Position numbers and translations under genes: made by a program
Part shown: one piece after another, positions 16,586 through 25,370 of the stretch
Layout of the letters: each line of letters starts with the position of its first letter
Position numbering within the stretch: the stretch's first letter is position 1
NCBI GenBank assembly: GCA_016875015.1
Contig: VGSJ01000011.1
Location: 1 to 55,984, forward strand
Length of the DNA stretch: 55,984 bases
Origin: Deltaproteobacteria bacterium
GTDB lineage: Bacteria; Desulfobacterota; Desulfobaccia; Desulfobaccales; 0-14-0-80-60-11
Direction of reading: 5' to 3'
Notes under the pieces: model-generated
Told to the model about the DNA's origin: nothing
Database searches by the model: none
What the model saw: only the letters and a program-made list of their open reading frames with translations

Positions 16586-17115
16586 ACGCTGTCAGCGCCT
16601 GGTTGACTCCCCAGACTGCGGCCACCGCGGCCTTTGTGATGGTGATCGGACTCACCATCCTGGGCGCCCTCATCGCGGTGGGAGCCAGGAACATTTTCCA
16701 CAATGTCCTGGGGCTGTGTGTGTCACTGTTCGGTGTGTCCGGTATTTTTCTCTTTCTCAACAGCCCCTTCGTCGCCCTGATGGAGATTCTCATCTATGTC
16801 GGGGCCATCTGCATCGCCATCTGCTTTGCCATCATGCTGTCCGAGCCCCTGTATCTGCCCCCGCCGCCCCGCAACAAGGCCAAGGTCCTGGGAGCCGCCA
16901 TCGGGTCGGCCGGCATCTTCGTCTTCCTGGGACTGTTGTTGAAGAAAACCCAGTGGACCGCGGCCCCGGAACGGAGCACCGACTGGTCCGTCACCACCAT
17001 AGGCCATTACCTCCTCACCGATTACGCGTTGATCTTTGAACTAGTTTCGCTGCTGCTGCTGGTGGCCATGATAGGCGCCATCGTCATCGCCCGGGGCGGC
17101 CGCGGCAATCCTTAA
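16582..17115 (+). CDS. nuoJ: NADH-quinone oxidoreductase subunit J
   Basis: A membrane-arm subunit of complex I. The 177-residue protein has about five hydrophobic helices. The third, FVALMEILIYVGAICIAICFAIML, carries the conserved Glu/Tyr-Gly pi-bulge region typical of NuoJ. It begins with ATG overlapping nuoI in an ATGA junction and is followed by nuoK after 14 bp. Confidence 0.94.
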   Translation: MNAVSAWLTPQTAATAAFVMVIGLTILGALIAVGARNIFHNVLGLCVSLFGVSGIFLFLNSPFVALMEILIYVGAICIAICFAIMLSEPLYLPPPPRNKAKVLGAAIGSAGIFVFLGLLLKKTQWTAAPERSTDWSVTTIGHYLLTDYALIFELVSLLLLVAMIGAIVIARGGRGNP

Positions 17116-17129
17116 CTCGAGGGTTTGAG

Positions 17130-17447
17130 ATGCTGCTGTTCAACCAATTGCAGACTTACCTCTACCTGGCCCTGGTGCTCTTTGCCATCGGCCTCTACGG
17201 GGTCCTGGCCCGGCGCTCCCTGATCGCCATCCTTATTTCCGTGGAGCTGATCCTGAACGCCGCCAGCATCAATTTCATGGCCTTCAACCGCTTCCTGGCG
17301 CCTCACCCGGCCGTCGGGCAGGTCATCACCCTGTTCATTATGGCCGTAGCCGCGGCGGAAGCCGCCATCGCCTTGAGCATTATCGTGGCCGTGTATCGGA
17401 AAATGAAATCCATCAACGTCGAACACGCCACCGAGCTTAGGGGTTGA
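17130..17447 (+). CDS. nuoK: NADH-quinone oxidoreductase subunit K
   Basis: A small membrane subunit related to MrpC of antiporters. The 105 residues form three helices with the conserved Glu residues in VELILNAASINFMAF and AVAAAEAAIALSIIV, both of which belong to the proton-channel chain. GAGGGTTTGAGATG at its start gives a weak ribosome binding site. It ends against nuoL. Confidence 0.95.
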   Translation: MLLFNQLQTYLYLALVLFAIGLYGVLARRSLIAILISVELILNAASINFMAFNRFLAPHPAVGQVITLFIMAVAAAEAAIALSIIVAVYRKMKSINVEHATELRG

Positions 17448-17449
17448 TC

Positions 17450-19408
17450 ATGGTCTTTTCTGATCCGATTCTCTTAGGTTGTCTGCTGACGGTCTTTTTG
17501 CCGTTGTCGGCCTTCGCGCTGATTATGATTTTCACCAGGGATAATCCTAAGCTGTCTCTGGCCATCTCTTTGGTGGCCGCCACCATCCCCCTGATTATTG
17601 CCTGGACCTTTTTCTTCAAGCTGGGCGGCCGCGCCCCCATCATCTACAACTTCGACTGGATGGTCTCCGACCTCGTCAAAGTGCCGTTCGGCTTCCTGCT
17701 GGACCCCACCAGCCTGGTGATGTTCGTGATCGTAGCCACCATCAGCTGGCTGGTCCAGGTCTACTCCATCGGGTACATGGCGGGCGATCCGGGGTTCGGC
17801 CGGTATTACGCCGATCTGTCGCTGTTCGCCCTGGCCATGCTCACCCTGGTGATCAGCAGCGGCCTCCTGCAACTGTACATCGCCTGGGAGCTGGTGGGCC
17901 TGGCCTCTTATCTCCTCATCGGCTTCTGGTACGAGAAATTCTCCGCCTCGGAAGCCGGCAAAAAGGCCTTTGTGGTCACCCGCTTCGGGGATATCGGCTT
18001 CTTCATGGGCCTGGTCTTTCTGGTAATATTCTACGGCAGCCTGGACATCGCCACGGTGAATTCCGCGGCGGTGGCCAACTCCATGCCCCCCTGGCTCATT
18101 ACCACCTCGGGCCTGCTGATCTTCTGCGGCGTCATGGGTAAGAGCGCCCAGTTCCCGCTGCACGTGTGGCTCCCCGACGCCATGGAAGGTCCCACGCCGG
18201 TCTCGGCCTTGCTCCATTCCGCCACCATGGTGGCCGCCGGCGTCTTTCTCATGACCCGAATCTTCCCCTTCTTTGCGGCTTCGGCCACCACGATGACCGT
18301 GATCCTGGCCATCTCCACCCTGACCTTGATTCTGTCTTCCACCATTGCCTTGGCGGCCACGGACATCAAGCAGGTCTGGGCCTATTCCACCGTCAGCCAG
18401 CTGGGCTTCATGGCCATGGGGCTGGCCGCGGCGGCCCTGGCCTCCGGCACCCTGTTCGCCGGCTACTACCACTTGACCACCCATGCGGCCTTCAAGGCCC
18501 TTTTGTTCCTGTGCTCCGGGGTCTTCATCCACCATTTCGGCACCAACGACTTCTTTACCATGGCTACCCAGGGAGGGCGCAAGCTGGTCATTCCCATGGC
18601 CTGCATCACCATTGCCGCTCTGGCCCTGGCCGGGATCTTCCCCTTCGCCGGCTTCTTCAGCAAGGAGCTGATTTTGACGGCCCTGGCCCATCTGGACAAC
18701 AAGCTCTGGCTGGTCCTGGGCCTCTTCGGGGCCTTCCTGACGGCGTATTACTCCTTCCGGGTGATTTTTGTCATGCTCTTCCCCAAGTCACCCGAGGCCT
18801 ACAGTAAGGTCCCCGGCCATATCGCCCATGTCGAGGACGAGGCACACGGGCATGGCGCCCACGGGCATGCTGATGACGCCCACGGCCACGGCCACGACGA
18901 GCACCACGGCGTGCCCTGGGTCATGATCTTTCCCCTGCTCGTGCTGGCGAGCTTCACCCTGATCCTCGGTTTCTGCCAGGACTATCTGGAAAAATTGCTG
19001 TTGGGTGCATCCCATCCCCATGCGATGAACTATTTCCTCCTGGTGGCCGCCGTGGGGTGCGCCCTGAGCGGTATCGCCCTGGCCTGGCTCGATTGGGGAC
19101 GCAAGGACGCCAAATGCGTCGGCTTCATCAGCAGGTTTCCGGCCCTGCAAACTTTTTTCATCCAGAAATGGTACATGGACCACTTCTGGCGCTGGTTCCT
19201 GAATCGCTTCATCTATGGCATCTTTTCCAAGTGGTTCACGTACAACGACCGGCGGGTGGTGGATGGCGGCGTCGACGCGGTGGCCTTCTCCACCGTCGGC
19301 AGCGGCCGGCTCCTGTCCTTTATTCAAACCGCGTTCTTACAATACAACCTGCTGTTTATGGTAGTGGTCCTGGCTGGCGTCGGGATCTATCTCATGATGG
19401 GTCGCTGA
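17450..19408 (+). CDS. nuoL: NADH-quinone oxidoreductase subunit L with His-rich loop
   Basis: NuoL is the distal antiporter-like proton-pumping subunit, with the long lateral helix at its C-terminus. Conserved features are the WELVGLASYLLIGFWY helix with the key Glu, KSAQFPLHVWLPDAMEGPTPVSALLHSATMV, and IKQVWAYSTVSQLGFM. About residues 456-487 (18817-18910) form a loop with many His, Asp and Glu residues in HGH/HDEHH patterns, not part of the core fold. The ATG at 17450 is used; a TTG at 17444 overlapping nuoK by 4 bp is an alternative. About 652 residues, normal for the family. Confidence 0.96.
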   Translation: MVFSDPILLGCLLTVFLPLSAFALIMIFTRDNPKLSLAISLVAATIPLIIAWTFFFKLGGRAPIIYNFDWMVSDLVKVPFGFLLDPTSLVMFVIVATISWLVQVYSIGYMAGDPGFGRYYADLSLFALAMLTLVISSGLLQLYIAWELVGLASYLLIGFWYEKFSASEAGKKAFVVTRFGDIGFFMGLVFLVIFYGSLDIATVNSAAVANSMPPWLITTSGLLIFCGVMGKSAQFPLHVWLPDAMEGPTPVSALLHSATMVAAGVFLMTRIFPFFAASATTMTVILAISTLTLILSSTIALAATDIKQVWAYSTVSQLGFMAMGLAAAALASGTLFAGYYHLTTHAAFKALLFLCSGVFIHHFGTNDFFTMATQGGRKLVIPMACITIAALALAGIFPFAGFFSKELILTALAHLDNKLWLVLGLFGAFLTAYYSFRVIFVMLFPKSPEAYSKVPGHIAHVEDEAHGHGAHGHADDAHGHGHDEHHGVPWVMIFPLLVLASFTLILGFCQDYLEKLLLGASHPHAMNYFLLVAAVGCALSGIALAWLDWGRKDAKCVGFISRFPALQTFFIQKWYMDHFWRWFLNRFIYGIFSKWFTYNDRRVVDGGVDAVAFSTVGSGRLLSFIQTAFLQYNLLFMVVVLAGVGIYLMMGR

Positions 19409-19409
19409 T

Positions 19410-20882
19410 ATGACCGAACATGCTGCTTCTTTTCCGTATCTGAGCTGTATGCTCCTGTCCCCGTTCGTGGGTCTGCTCGTCCTCCTGTGCCTGAAGAATG
19501 AGCAGAAGTTCCTCATCCGGGCGGTGTCCGTGGTGGCGTCTGGCATCTCCCTGGCCTTGTCCATCTTCACCTTTGTGGCCTATGACAAGGGCCTGGGAGG
19601 CCTGCAGTTCGTGGAGAAGTACGAGTGGGTGCAGACCTTCGGCATCACCTACTTTGTGGGCGTCGAAGGCCTGAACGCCCCCATGCTGCTTCTCACCGGC
19701 ATCGTCATCTTCACCGGCTGTCTCACCATGTGGGAGTTGGAAGACCGCACCAAGGAATACTTTATCTGGATGATGGCTCTGGTGACCGGGGTCTTCGGCG
19801 TGTTCATGTCCTACGACATGTTCTTCTTCTTCCTGTTTTATGAGATCGCCGTGGTGCCCATGTACATCCTCATCCTGGTCTGGGGCTCCACCCGCAAAGA
19901 ATACGCCGCCATGAAGCTCACCTTGTACCTCATGGCCGGCAGCGGTCTCATCATCCCCGGCATCCTGCTCCTCTATGCCAGCTCCGGGCTCAACACCTTC
20001 AACATGCTCCTGCTCCACGGGGCCAACTTCAGCCCCTGGGTTCAGAAGGTCGCCTTCATCCTCCTGTTCTTCGGGTTCGGGGTGCTGGCCGCGGTCTGGC
20101 CGCTCCACACTTGGTCGCCCGTCGGCCACGTGGCGGCGCCTACCGCGGTATCCATGCTCCACGCCGGCGTGTTGATGAAGCTGGGTTCCTTCGCCATCCT
20201 CCGGGTGGGCATGTATCTGCTCCCTGAGGGCTTCCAATACTGGGCCAACCTCATGATGATCCTGGCCACCGCCGGCATCGTCTACGGGGTGTTCGTCGGC
20301 CTGGCCCAGACCGACTTGAAGTACGTCATCGGGTATTCATCGGTCTCCCACATGGGCATCGTCTGCCTGGGGCTGGCCACCGGCACCATAGACGGCCTCA
20401 ACGGCGCGGTGTTCCAGATGTTCGCCCACGGCATTATGACCGCCCTCTTCTTCTCCTCGGTGGGCTACATTTATGACCGCACCCACACCCGGGATATTCA
20501 TGAGCTCGGGGGCTTCTCCAAGATCATGCCCGTGGCCTCGGCCTTCTTCATCACCGCGGCCCTGTGCGGCGCCGGAGTTCCGGGGATGGCCAGCTTCTGG
20601 GCCGAACTGCTGGTCTTTGTCGCCGCCGTCCAGGTCTTTCCCGTCGCCGGCCTGCTGGCCATCGCCGCCCTGGTGTTGGGCGCCCTGTTCGCCTTGCGGG
20701 TGGTCCAGAGTACCTTCTTTAACGAACCCAACCCGAAGTTCGTGCACTTTGAGGACGTCAGCCCCTTCCTGGGGATACCCCGGATGATCCTCATCGGCAC
20801 GCTGCTCTTTTTCGGGTTCTTCCCGCAAATCATGGTCAGCATGATTAAATCTTCCGTTGTACCGTTTCTCCAGGGAATGTAA
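19410..20882 (+). CDS. nuoM: NADH-quinone oxidoreductase subunit M
   Basis: NuoM is the second antiporter-like proton pump of the membrane arm. Its 490 residues include FFLFYEIAVVPMYILI (with the conserved Glu), WPLHTWSPVGHVAAPTAVSMLHAGVLMKLGSF and LKYVIGYSSVSHMGIV, all typical. It begins one base after the nuoL stop, so translation is surely coupled. The codon usage matches its neighbours. Confidence 0.97.
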   Translation: MTEHAASFPYLSCMLLSPFVGLLVLLCLKNEQKFLIRAVSVVASGISLALSIFTFVAYDKGLGGLQFVEKYEWVQTFGITYFVGVEGLNAPMLLLTGIVIFTGCLTMWELEDRTKEYFIWMMALVTGVFGVFMSYDMFFFFLFYEIAVVPMYILILVWGSTRKEYAAMKLTLYLMAGSGLIIPGILLLYASSGLNTFNMLLLHGANFSPWVQKVAFILLFFGFGVLAAVWPLHTWSPVGHVAAPTAVSMLHAGVLMKLGSFAILRVGMYLLPEGFQYWANLMMILATAGIVYGVFVGLAQTDLKYVIGYSSVSHMGIVCLGLATGTIDGLNGAVFQMFAHGIMTALFFSSVGYIYDRTHTRDIHELGGFSKIMPVASAFFITAALCGAGVPGMASFWAELLVFVAAVQVFPVAGLLAIAALVLGALFALRVVQSTFFNEPNPKFVHFEDVSPFLGIPRMILIGTLLFFGFFPQIMVSMIKSSVVPFLQGM

Positions 20883-20884
20883 CC

Positions 20885-22300
20885 ATGGACATAATGCTCT
20901 TCGGACCGGAACTCTTTTATCTGGGCATGGCCCTGGTGTTCTTCTGCCTTACCTTAAGGCGTCAGGTGCAGGTGCGGCTGGACTACCAAATTGCCCTGGC
21001 CTTGTCGGCCGTCGGCGTCCTGGTTACCGGCTTATGCCTGTTCCAGCAGGGGGATTTGTTTTTCAAGGCCTACCGGGTGGACCTGTTCAGCCAGATCTTC
21101 AAGTTCGCCCTGGCGCTGGGACTCTTCCTGGTCTTGACCATCTCCCACAACCTGGCCGCCATCGAGGAACGCTACCAGGCGGAATTCTATTTCTTCCTCA
21201 CCACCACCACCATCGGCATGATGATGCTGGTGAGCTCGGTTGAGCTCCTCACCATTTACGTGGCCCTGGAGCTGTCGTCCTACTCCCTGTATATCCTGGT
21301 GCCCCTTAGGCGGGGTGACGGCATCGACGTGGAAGCGGGCATCAAGTACCTGTTTATCGGCGCGGTGTCCTCGGGCTTCATGCTCTTCGGCCTGAGCTAC
21401 ATCTTCGGCGCCACGGGCTCCACCTACCTGGTGGACATTCTCCCCAAGATGAATCAGCTGGTCAACAGCCCCATCGGCATCATCGGGCTGCTCCTGGCCT
21501 TGGCGGGCTTTTTCTTCAAGCTCTCCGTGTTTCCCTTCCACTTCTGGGCCCCGGACGTCTACCAGGGAGGCGCCAATCAAGTCGTCACCTTCATCGCCAC
21601 CGCCTCCAAGGCCGCGGCGGTGGCCCTGCTGCTCCGTCTGGCGGTTCTGGGCCACGCCTCCGGCTATAACTTCACCATCGCCCTGGTCATCCTTTCCGTG
21701 GTCTCCATGACCCTCGGCAACCTGGTGGCCATCGTCCAGAAAGACTTCAAGCGCATGCTGGCCTACTCCTCCATCGCCCATGCCGGGGTATTCCTCATGG
21801 GCGTCCTTACCATAACCGAGGCGGGCTACATCGGCGTCATTTATTATGCCCTGGCCTACCTGGTGATGAACTTCACCGTGTTCATGGTGCTCTCGGAAGT
21901 GGCCGCCGACGGCCGGGACCTCCAGATCTCTGAGTTGGCCGGGCTCTACCGCCGCAGCCCCTTGCTGAGCATGAGCCTGATCCTGGGGATCTTCGCCCTG
22001 GCGGGCGTGCCGCCGTCCATCGGTTTCACCGGCAAGCTGCTCATTTTCACTTCCGCCATGAACGCCGGCTACTTCTGGCTGGTCGTCATCGGCGCGGTAA
22101 ACGGCACCATCTGCCTCTATTACTATCTGAAAGTGCTCTATGCCGCCTACTTCATCGATGACCCGGGGCTGCCGGTCATCACGCTCAGCCTCCCCATGCG
22201 GCTGCTGAATTATGCCCTGGCGGCCATTATCATCGGCTTCGGCTTCTGCCCGGACCGCATCGTCGAACTGGCCAAAGCCGCAGCCAAAGCCGTGCTCTGA
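20885..22300 (+). CDS. nuoN: NADH-quinone oxidoreductase subunit N
   Basis: NuoN is the third antiporter-like subunit and closes the operon. In its 471 residues the markers are LLTIYVALELSSYSLYIL, FKLSVFPFHFWAPDVYQGG and FKRMLAYSSIAHAGVFL. It starts 2 bp after nuoM and is followed within 22 bases by a strong terminator, so the operon ends here. With nuoEFG missing, electrons must enter from a partner other than the standard NADH-dehydrogenase module (inference; ferredoxin or another donor). Confidence 0.97.
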   Translation: MDIMLFGPELFYLGMALVFFCLTLRRQVQVRLDYQIALALSAVGVLVTGLCLFQQGDLFFKAYRVDLFSQIFKFALALGLFLVLTISHNLAAIEERYQAEFYFFLTTTTIGMMMLVSSVELLTIYVALELSSYSLYILVPLRRGDGIDVEAGIKYLFIGAVSSGFMLFGLSYIFGATGSTYLVDILPKMNQLVNSPIGIIGLLLALAGFFFKLSVFPFHFWAPDVYQGGANQVVTFIATASKAAAVALLLRLAVLGHASGYNFTIALVILSVVSMTLGNLVAIVQKDFKRMLAYSSIAHAGVFLMGVLTITEAGYIGVIYYALAYLVMNFTVFMVLSEVAADGRDLQISELAGLYRRSPLLSMSLILGIFALAGVPPSIGFTGKLLIFTSAMNAGYFWLVVIGAVNGTICLYYYLKVLYAAYFIDDPGLPVITLSLPMRLLNYALAAIIIGFGFCPDRIVELAKAAAKAVL

Positions 22301-22321
22301 TCCGCACCCCATCAACCACCG

Positions 22322-22353
22322 CCGCCTTCCCGCCAAGGAGGGCGGTTTTTTTT
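22322..22353 (+). terminator. Rho-independent terminator of the nuo operon
   Basis: A nine-pair stem CCGCCTTCC/GGAGGGCGG (one G-U pair) with a CGCCAA loop is followed by eight T residues. It lies 21 bases after the nuoN stop codon. Confidence 0.9.
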
Positions 22354-22377
22354 GTCAAGGGACAAGGCTTTTGGGGT

Positions 22378-22551
22378 TATAGCGTTTGCCATAAATTCCT
22401 TCCAGTTGGCGGTTCTTAAATCCCCCTAAATCCCCCTTTGCCAAAGGGGGACTTTAATAGTTATTCCTTATAGTTCCCCCCTTTTCTAAAGGGGGGTTAG
22501 GGGGGATTAGAATGATTCCGCTATCGGAAAATACTTTTGGCATTCGCTATA
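22378..22551 (+). repeat. 174-bp inverted-repeat element, copy A
   Basis: Its ends are imperfect inverted repeats beginning TATAGCGTTTGCCA and ending TTTTGGCATTCGCTATA. Inside are two CCCCC(T)n...(A)nGGGGG hairpins and GATTCCGCTATCGGAAAA. A second copy of exactly the same length lies in reverse orientation at 50412-50585. A further left end (TATAGCGTTTGCCAAAAG) starts at 22548, overlapping the right end, as if two elements were abutted. It encodes no protein. Most of the nuoN-to-22690 gap is this element plus a degenerate CCCCTCTCCCC hairpin. Confidence 0.8.
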
Positions 22552-22633
22552 GCGTTTGCCAAAAGTTCTTTCCTATTATCCCCTCTCCCCCCAACGGGGG
22601 GGGGGTGATTGTTTCCTCCTGACAGGCTGGCGC

Positions 22634-22665
22634 AAAAAAAAGCGGGAGAGGTTAATCTCCCGCTT
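22634..22665 (-). terminator. Rho-independent terminator (minus strand)
   Basis: Read on the minus strand: AAGCGGGAGA, loop TTAACC, TCTCCCGCTT, then a run of T residues. The ten-pair stem is perfect. It lies 27 bases beyond the stop of the small ORF at 22692-22799 and ends the TauE transcript. Confidence 0.9.
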
Positions 22666-22691
22666 CGGGATAGGAAACTGCGGTCAAGGGC

Positions 22692-22799
22692 TTAGCGGGC
22701 CGTGGCCTTGGCCAGCTTTTCCCGATGGGACAGGCAATTGCGGCAGAGAGGCGTCTCCTGAATGATCTCCAGCCGGCGCGCTGCCGCACATCGAGCCAA
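22692..22799 (-). CDS. Possible 35-residue CxxC protein
   Basis: A small open frame starting at TTG (22799) with AGGAGG about ten bases upstream. It encodes MARCAAARRLEIIQ followed by ETPLCRNCLSHREKLAKATAR, a short basic helix, a CxxC pair with a nearby Cys and His, and a basic tail. It begins 18 bases after the stop of the TauE-like gene and ends 27 bases before a strong terminator, so it is certainly transcribed if that gene is. The pattern resembles a single zinc knuckle. Too short to assign a family; it could be chance. Confidence 0.5.
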   Translation of the reverse strand: MARCAAARRLEIIQETPLCRNCLSHREKLAKATAR

Positions 22800-22817
22800 A
22801 GTGAGCCTCCCTCCTGC

Positions 22818-23615
22818 TTAAAACAGACCGATGAGCATTTTTGTCCCCATAACGAAGAGCAGGAGTGCGAAGACCCGCTTGAGCCTGGCGACGGGCAGGC
22901 TGTGGGCCAGACGGACGCCCAGGGGCGCGGTGAAGACGCTGGCCGCGACGATGCCAGCCAGAGCCGGCAGATACACGTACCCCAGGCAGTAGGCCGGCAA
23001 ATCTGAAACGTTCAGCCCGTTGACGATGTAGCCCACCGTCCCGGCGATGGCAATGGGGAAGCCAATCGCCGCCGAGGTCCCGATGGCGTCGTGGACCGTT
23101 ACATTACACCACGCCATGAAGGGCACCGACAGCGACCCGCCGCCGATCCCCACCAGGCTGGACACCGCCCCGATGCCGTTGCCCACGGCGAACATGCCCA
23201 GCGGCCCGGGCAGACCCCGGGTCGGCTTGGGTTTCGTGTTGGTCAACATCTGAAAGGCCATGTAATAGAGGAAGACCACAAAAACGCCTTCCAGCAGGTT
23301 GGTGGACAGCCGCGCCGCCAGGCACGAACCGAGAAAGGTCCCCGTTAGGATACCCAGAACGATCCGGCGCACTACCAGCCCGCGCACCGCCCCCCGTTTG
23401 TGGTGGGCCCAAAAACTCGATATCGAGGTGAAGATGATGCTGGCCAGGGAAGTGCCCAGGGCCAGGTGCATCAGGTATTGGCTCGGCGCCCCCTGCCAGG
23501 TCAGGGTGAAAACCACCATGGGCACAATGACCAACCCCCCGCCCACCCCGAGTAAACCGGCCAGGATCCCGACCACGGCCCCCAGCCCCAAATAAATCAG
23601 CATTATGGTCAACAT
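22818..23615 (-). CDS. TauE/SafE-family sulfite/sulfonate transporter
   Basis: A 265-residue inner-membrane protein with about eight hydrophobic helices in two related halves. Each half has the family Gly-rich motif: GILAGLLGVGGGLVIVPMV near the N-terminus and SSLVGIGGGSLSVPFMAW in the middle. Members export or import sulfite, sulfonates or related organic anions; the substrate here is not evident. The first ATG (23615) or the one at residue 5 (23603) may be used, both with weak ribosome binding sites. It is transcribed away from the glycosyltransferase cluster and followed by the possible CxxC ORF and a terminator. Confidence 0.93.
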   Translation of the reverse strand: MLTIMLIYLGLGAVVGILAGLLGVGGGLVIVPMVVFTLTWQGAPSQYLMHLALGTSLASIIFTSISSFWAHHKRGAVRGLVVRRIVLGILTGTFLGSCLAARLSTNLLEGVFVVFLYYMAFQMLTNTKPKPTRGLPGPLGMFAVGNGIGAVSSLVGIGGGSLSVPFMAWCNVTVHDAIGTSAAIGFPIAIAGTVGYIVNGLNVSDLPAYCLGYVYLPALAGIVAASVFTAPLGVRLAHSLPVARLKRVFALLLFVMGTKMLIGLF

Positions 23616-23780
23616 AGTTGATTGCTGGCGCCCTTTAGCCAGGGCCTCAAGGTCGATCGGTTCTCAAGGAGAGCGATAATCCCGGCGACTCACGTCCACG
23701 CCCTGGCAGCAAAGCTGCTGACGATATTTTGGGCTACGGGCGCGCCATGGTCAAGCAGATAGTATCCGGCGCGCCCTCTG

Positions 23781-23882
23781 ATACCGTGTTCGTTTTGTAG
23801 GGGCGGGTTTGAAACCCGCCCCTACGAGAGATATCAATAGGTTATCTGGATGGTTTGTTTCATTTCAAAGGGAACACGGTAT
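23781..23882 (+). repeat. 102-bp inverted-repeat element, copy 2
   Basis: Perfect 11-bp inverted ends (ATACCGTGTTC/GAACACGGTAT) and a perfect interior hairpin GTAGGGGCGGGTTT-G-AAACCCGCCCCTAC. It is the least degraded copy. The rest of the 23616-23975 gap holds only GC-rich sequence with another GGGCGGAC...GTCCGCCCC hairpin near 23955-23980; no gene is seen there. Confidence 0.85.
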
Positions 23883-23975
23883 GATACCAAGTTGCAATCA
23901 AACGGGTACTTTTTGGCATTGTCGGGGCTGATCTAGGTGGCGGCCCTCTGGTCGGGCGGACACGCGGGTCCGCCC

Positions 23976-25370
23976 CTACGGGGTTGGGGGGGATTCTGGC
24001 GTTGGAAATAACTCCTTTAGCCCTAGGCCCAGGAGCAGGGCGGCCACGGGGGTGAGGTGCAGGAGCAGGCGGTCCAGGGTGGCCCGGACATAGGCGGGGA
24101 ACTCCGCGGCGCTGGTGGGCGCTACGGCGTAGGCCAGGATGATGGCCACGAGGTTCCCTCCCACAAAGAGGGCCAGGAAGAGCATGGGGGAGCGCCACAG
24201 GCGCGTGCCGGCCAAGATGAGAGCCAGGACCAGGGCCGGCCAGAGGAACCCGAAGTAATAGGGATCCAAAAGCCCGGCGAGCAGGTAGGATACGGCCTTG
24301 ACCATCTGGTGGGGATACAAGCCCTGGATGTGGTCGGCCCCGATTTCCATTTTTTGCTGCACGATGAAGAGCCGCCAGGGGAGGTAACCCACGATGAGCC
24401 CGGCCAGGGGGACGGACAACTGTCCCAGACGGCGGACCCAGTGCGCCGGGCGCAGCCAGGCCAGGGTCAACGCCGCGGCAAGGAGCAGGGTGGCGGCCAG
24501 AGGCGGGCCTTCGTACTTGCACCAGGCCATGCCCGAAAGAAAGCAGGCCGCCAGGGTCAGGCTGCCCCGGGGGGCGGTATCGGCCAGCCAGAGGTAGAGA
24601 AGGCCCGCGCCTGACAGGGCGAAGAAGGCCAGGGGCAGGTCGGCGTAGGCGATGTACAGGTGCACGATGAAGACGGTGCCGTTTAAGGCCAGAAACGCCG
24701 CGAGGCCCAGGGCCGAAGACCGGCTCAGGCCCAACCGGGCCGCCAGGGAGTATAGCAGACCCAAGAGCAGCGCCCCCCAGAGGGGGAAAATGACCTTGGC
24801 CAGGGAATCGTTCACCTGGCCGAGGGCGAAGTAAAGGTAGCTCAGGAGGAGGGGGGTGAGGTTGGGGTAATAGTTGTGGGCCTCAATGCAGGTCAGATCC
24901 AGACCCCGGCTGGCATAAAAGATCTTGGCCTTGCAGCCCCAGGTGGCTACGGCATCCCAGGCCCACATGGGGTAGAGCGCGGCCCGGGGCAGGGCATAGA
25001 GAAACACCATCACCACCAGCCCCAGGAAGAGCCAGTCCCAGCCGTTAAGGGCAATCCGGGGGCGAACCTGGAACGCTTGGAGCTCCTCCCGGACGGCCCG
25101 GCGGCCCCGGGGGGCCAGGAGCAGGGCCGCGGCCAGGGCCAGGGGCGGGCCTAAAATCCGTCCCAGGCTGAAGGGCGTCCCCCACCAGGTCAGGGCCAGC
25201 ATCCAAAAGGTGAGGGCCAGGGCGCCGACCCCGAAGCTGAAGGCGGCGCGCTCCCAAAGAGTGAAATCCCGGGGCCGGGGGACCAGGAGGGTGAGCAGCG
25301 CATAACCCAGGAAGAAGAGAGCTCCCAGCCCCAGCAGCAGACGCAGCAACGTGATTCCCGCCTCAATCAT
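23976..25370 (-). CDS. Polytopic membrane glycosyltransferase (GT39/PMT-like)
   Basis: A 464-residue protein with about ten or more hydrophobic helices and the arrangement of GT-C glycosyltransferases. The segment YPMWAWDAVATWGCKAKIFY after the second hydrophobic block fits the first periplasmic loop with its acidic catalytic residue, and HNYYPNLTPLLLSYLYFA follows. Such enzymes take sugars from polyprenyl-phosphate carriers and add them to lipids or proteins on the outer face of the membrane. The ATG at 25370 overlaps the end of the preceding gene by 8 bp. A polyprenyl-phosphate sugar synthase-like gene (25962-26651) lies two genes upstream, which would supply the donor. Acceptor unknown. 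Confidence 0.85.
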   Translation of the reverse strand: MIEAGITLLRLLLGLGALFFLGYALLTLLVPRPRDFTLWERAAFSFGVGALALTFWMLALTWWGTPFSLGRILGPPLALAAALLLAPRGRRAVREELQAFQVRPRIALNGWDWLFLGLVVMVFLYALPRAALYPMWAWDAVATWGCKAKIFYASRGLDLTCIEAHNYYPNLTPLLLSYLYFALGQVNDSLAKVIFPLWGALLLGLLYSLAARLGLSRSSALGLAAFLALNGTVFIVHLYIAYADLPLAFFALSGAGLLYLWLADTAPRGSLTLAACFLSGMAWCKYEGPPLAATLLLAAALTLAWLRPAHWVRRLGQLSVPLAGLIVGYLPWRLFIVQQKMEIGADHIQGLYPHQMVKAVSYLLAGLLDPYYFGFLWPALVLALILAGTRLWRSPMLFLALFVGGNLVAIILAYAVAPTSAAEFPAYVRATLDRLLLHLTPVAALLLGLGLKELFPTPESPPTP

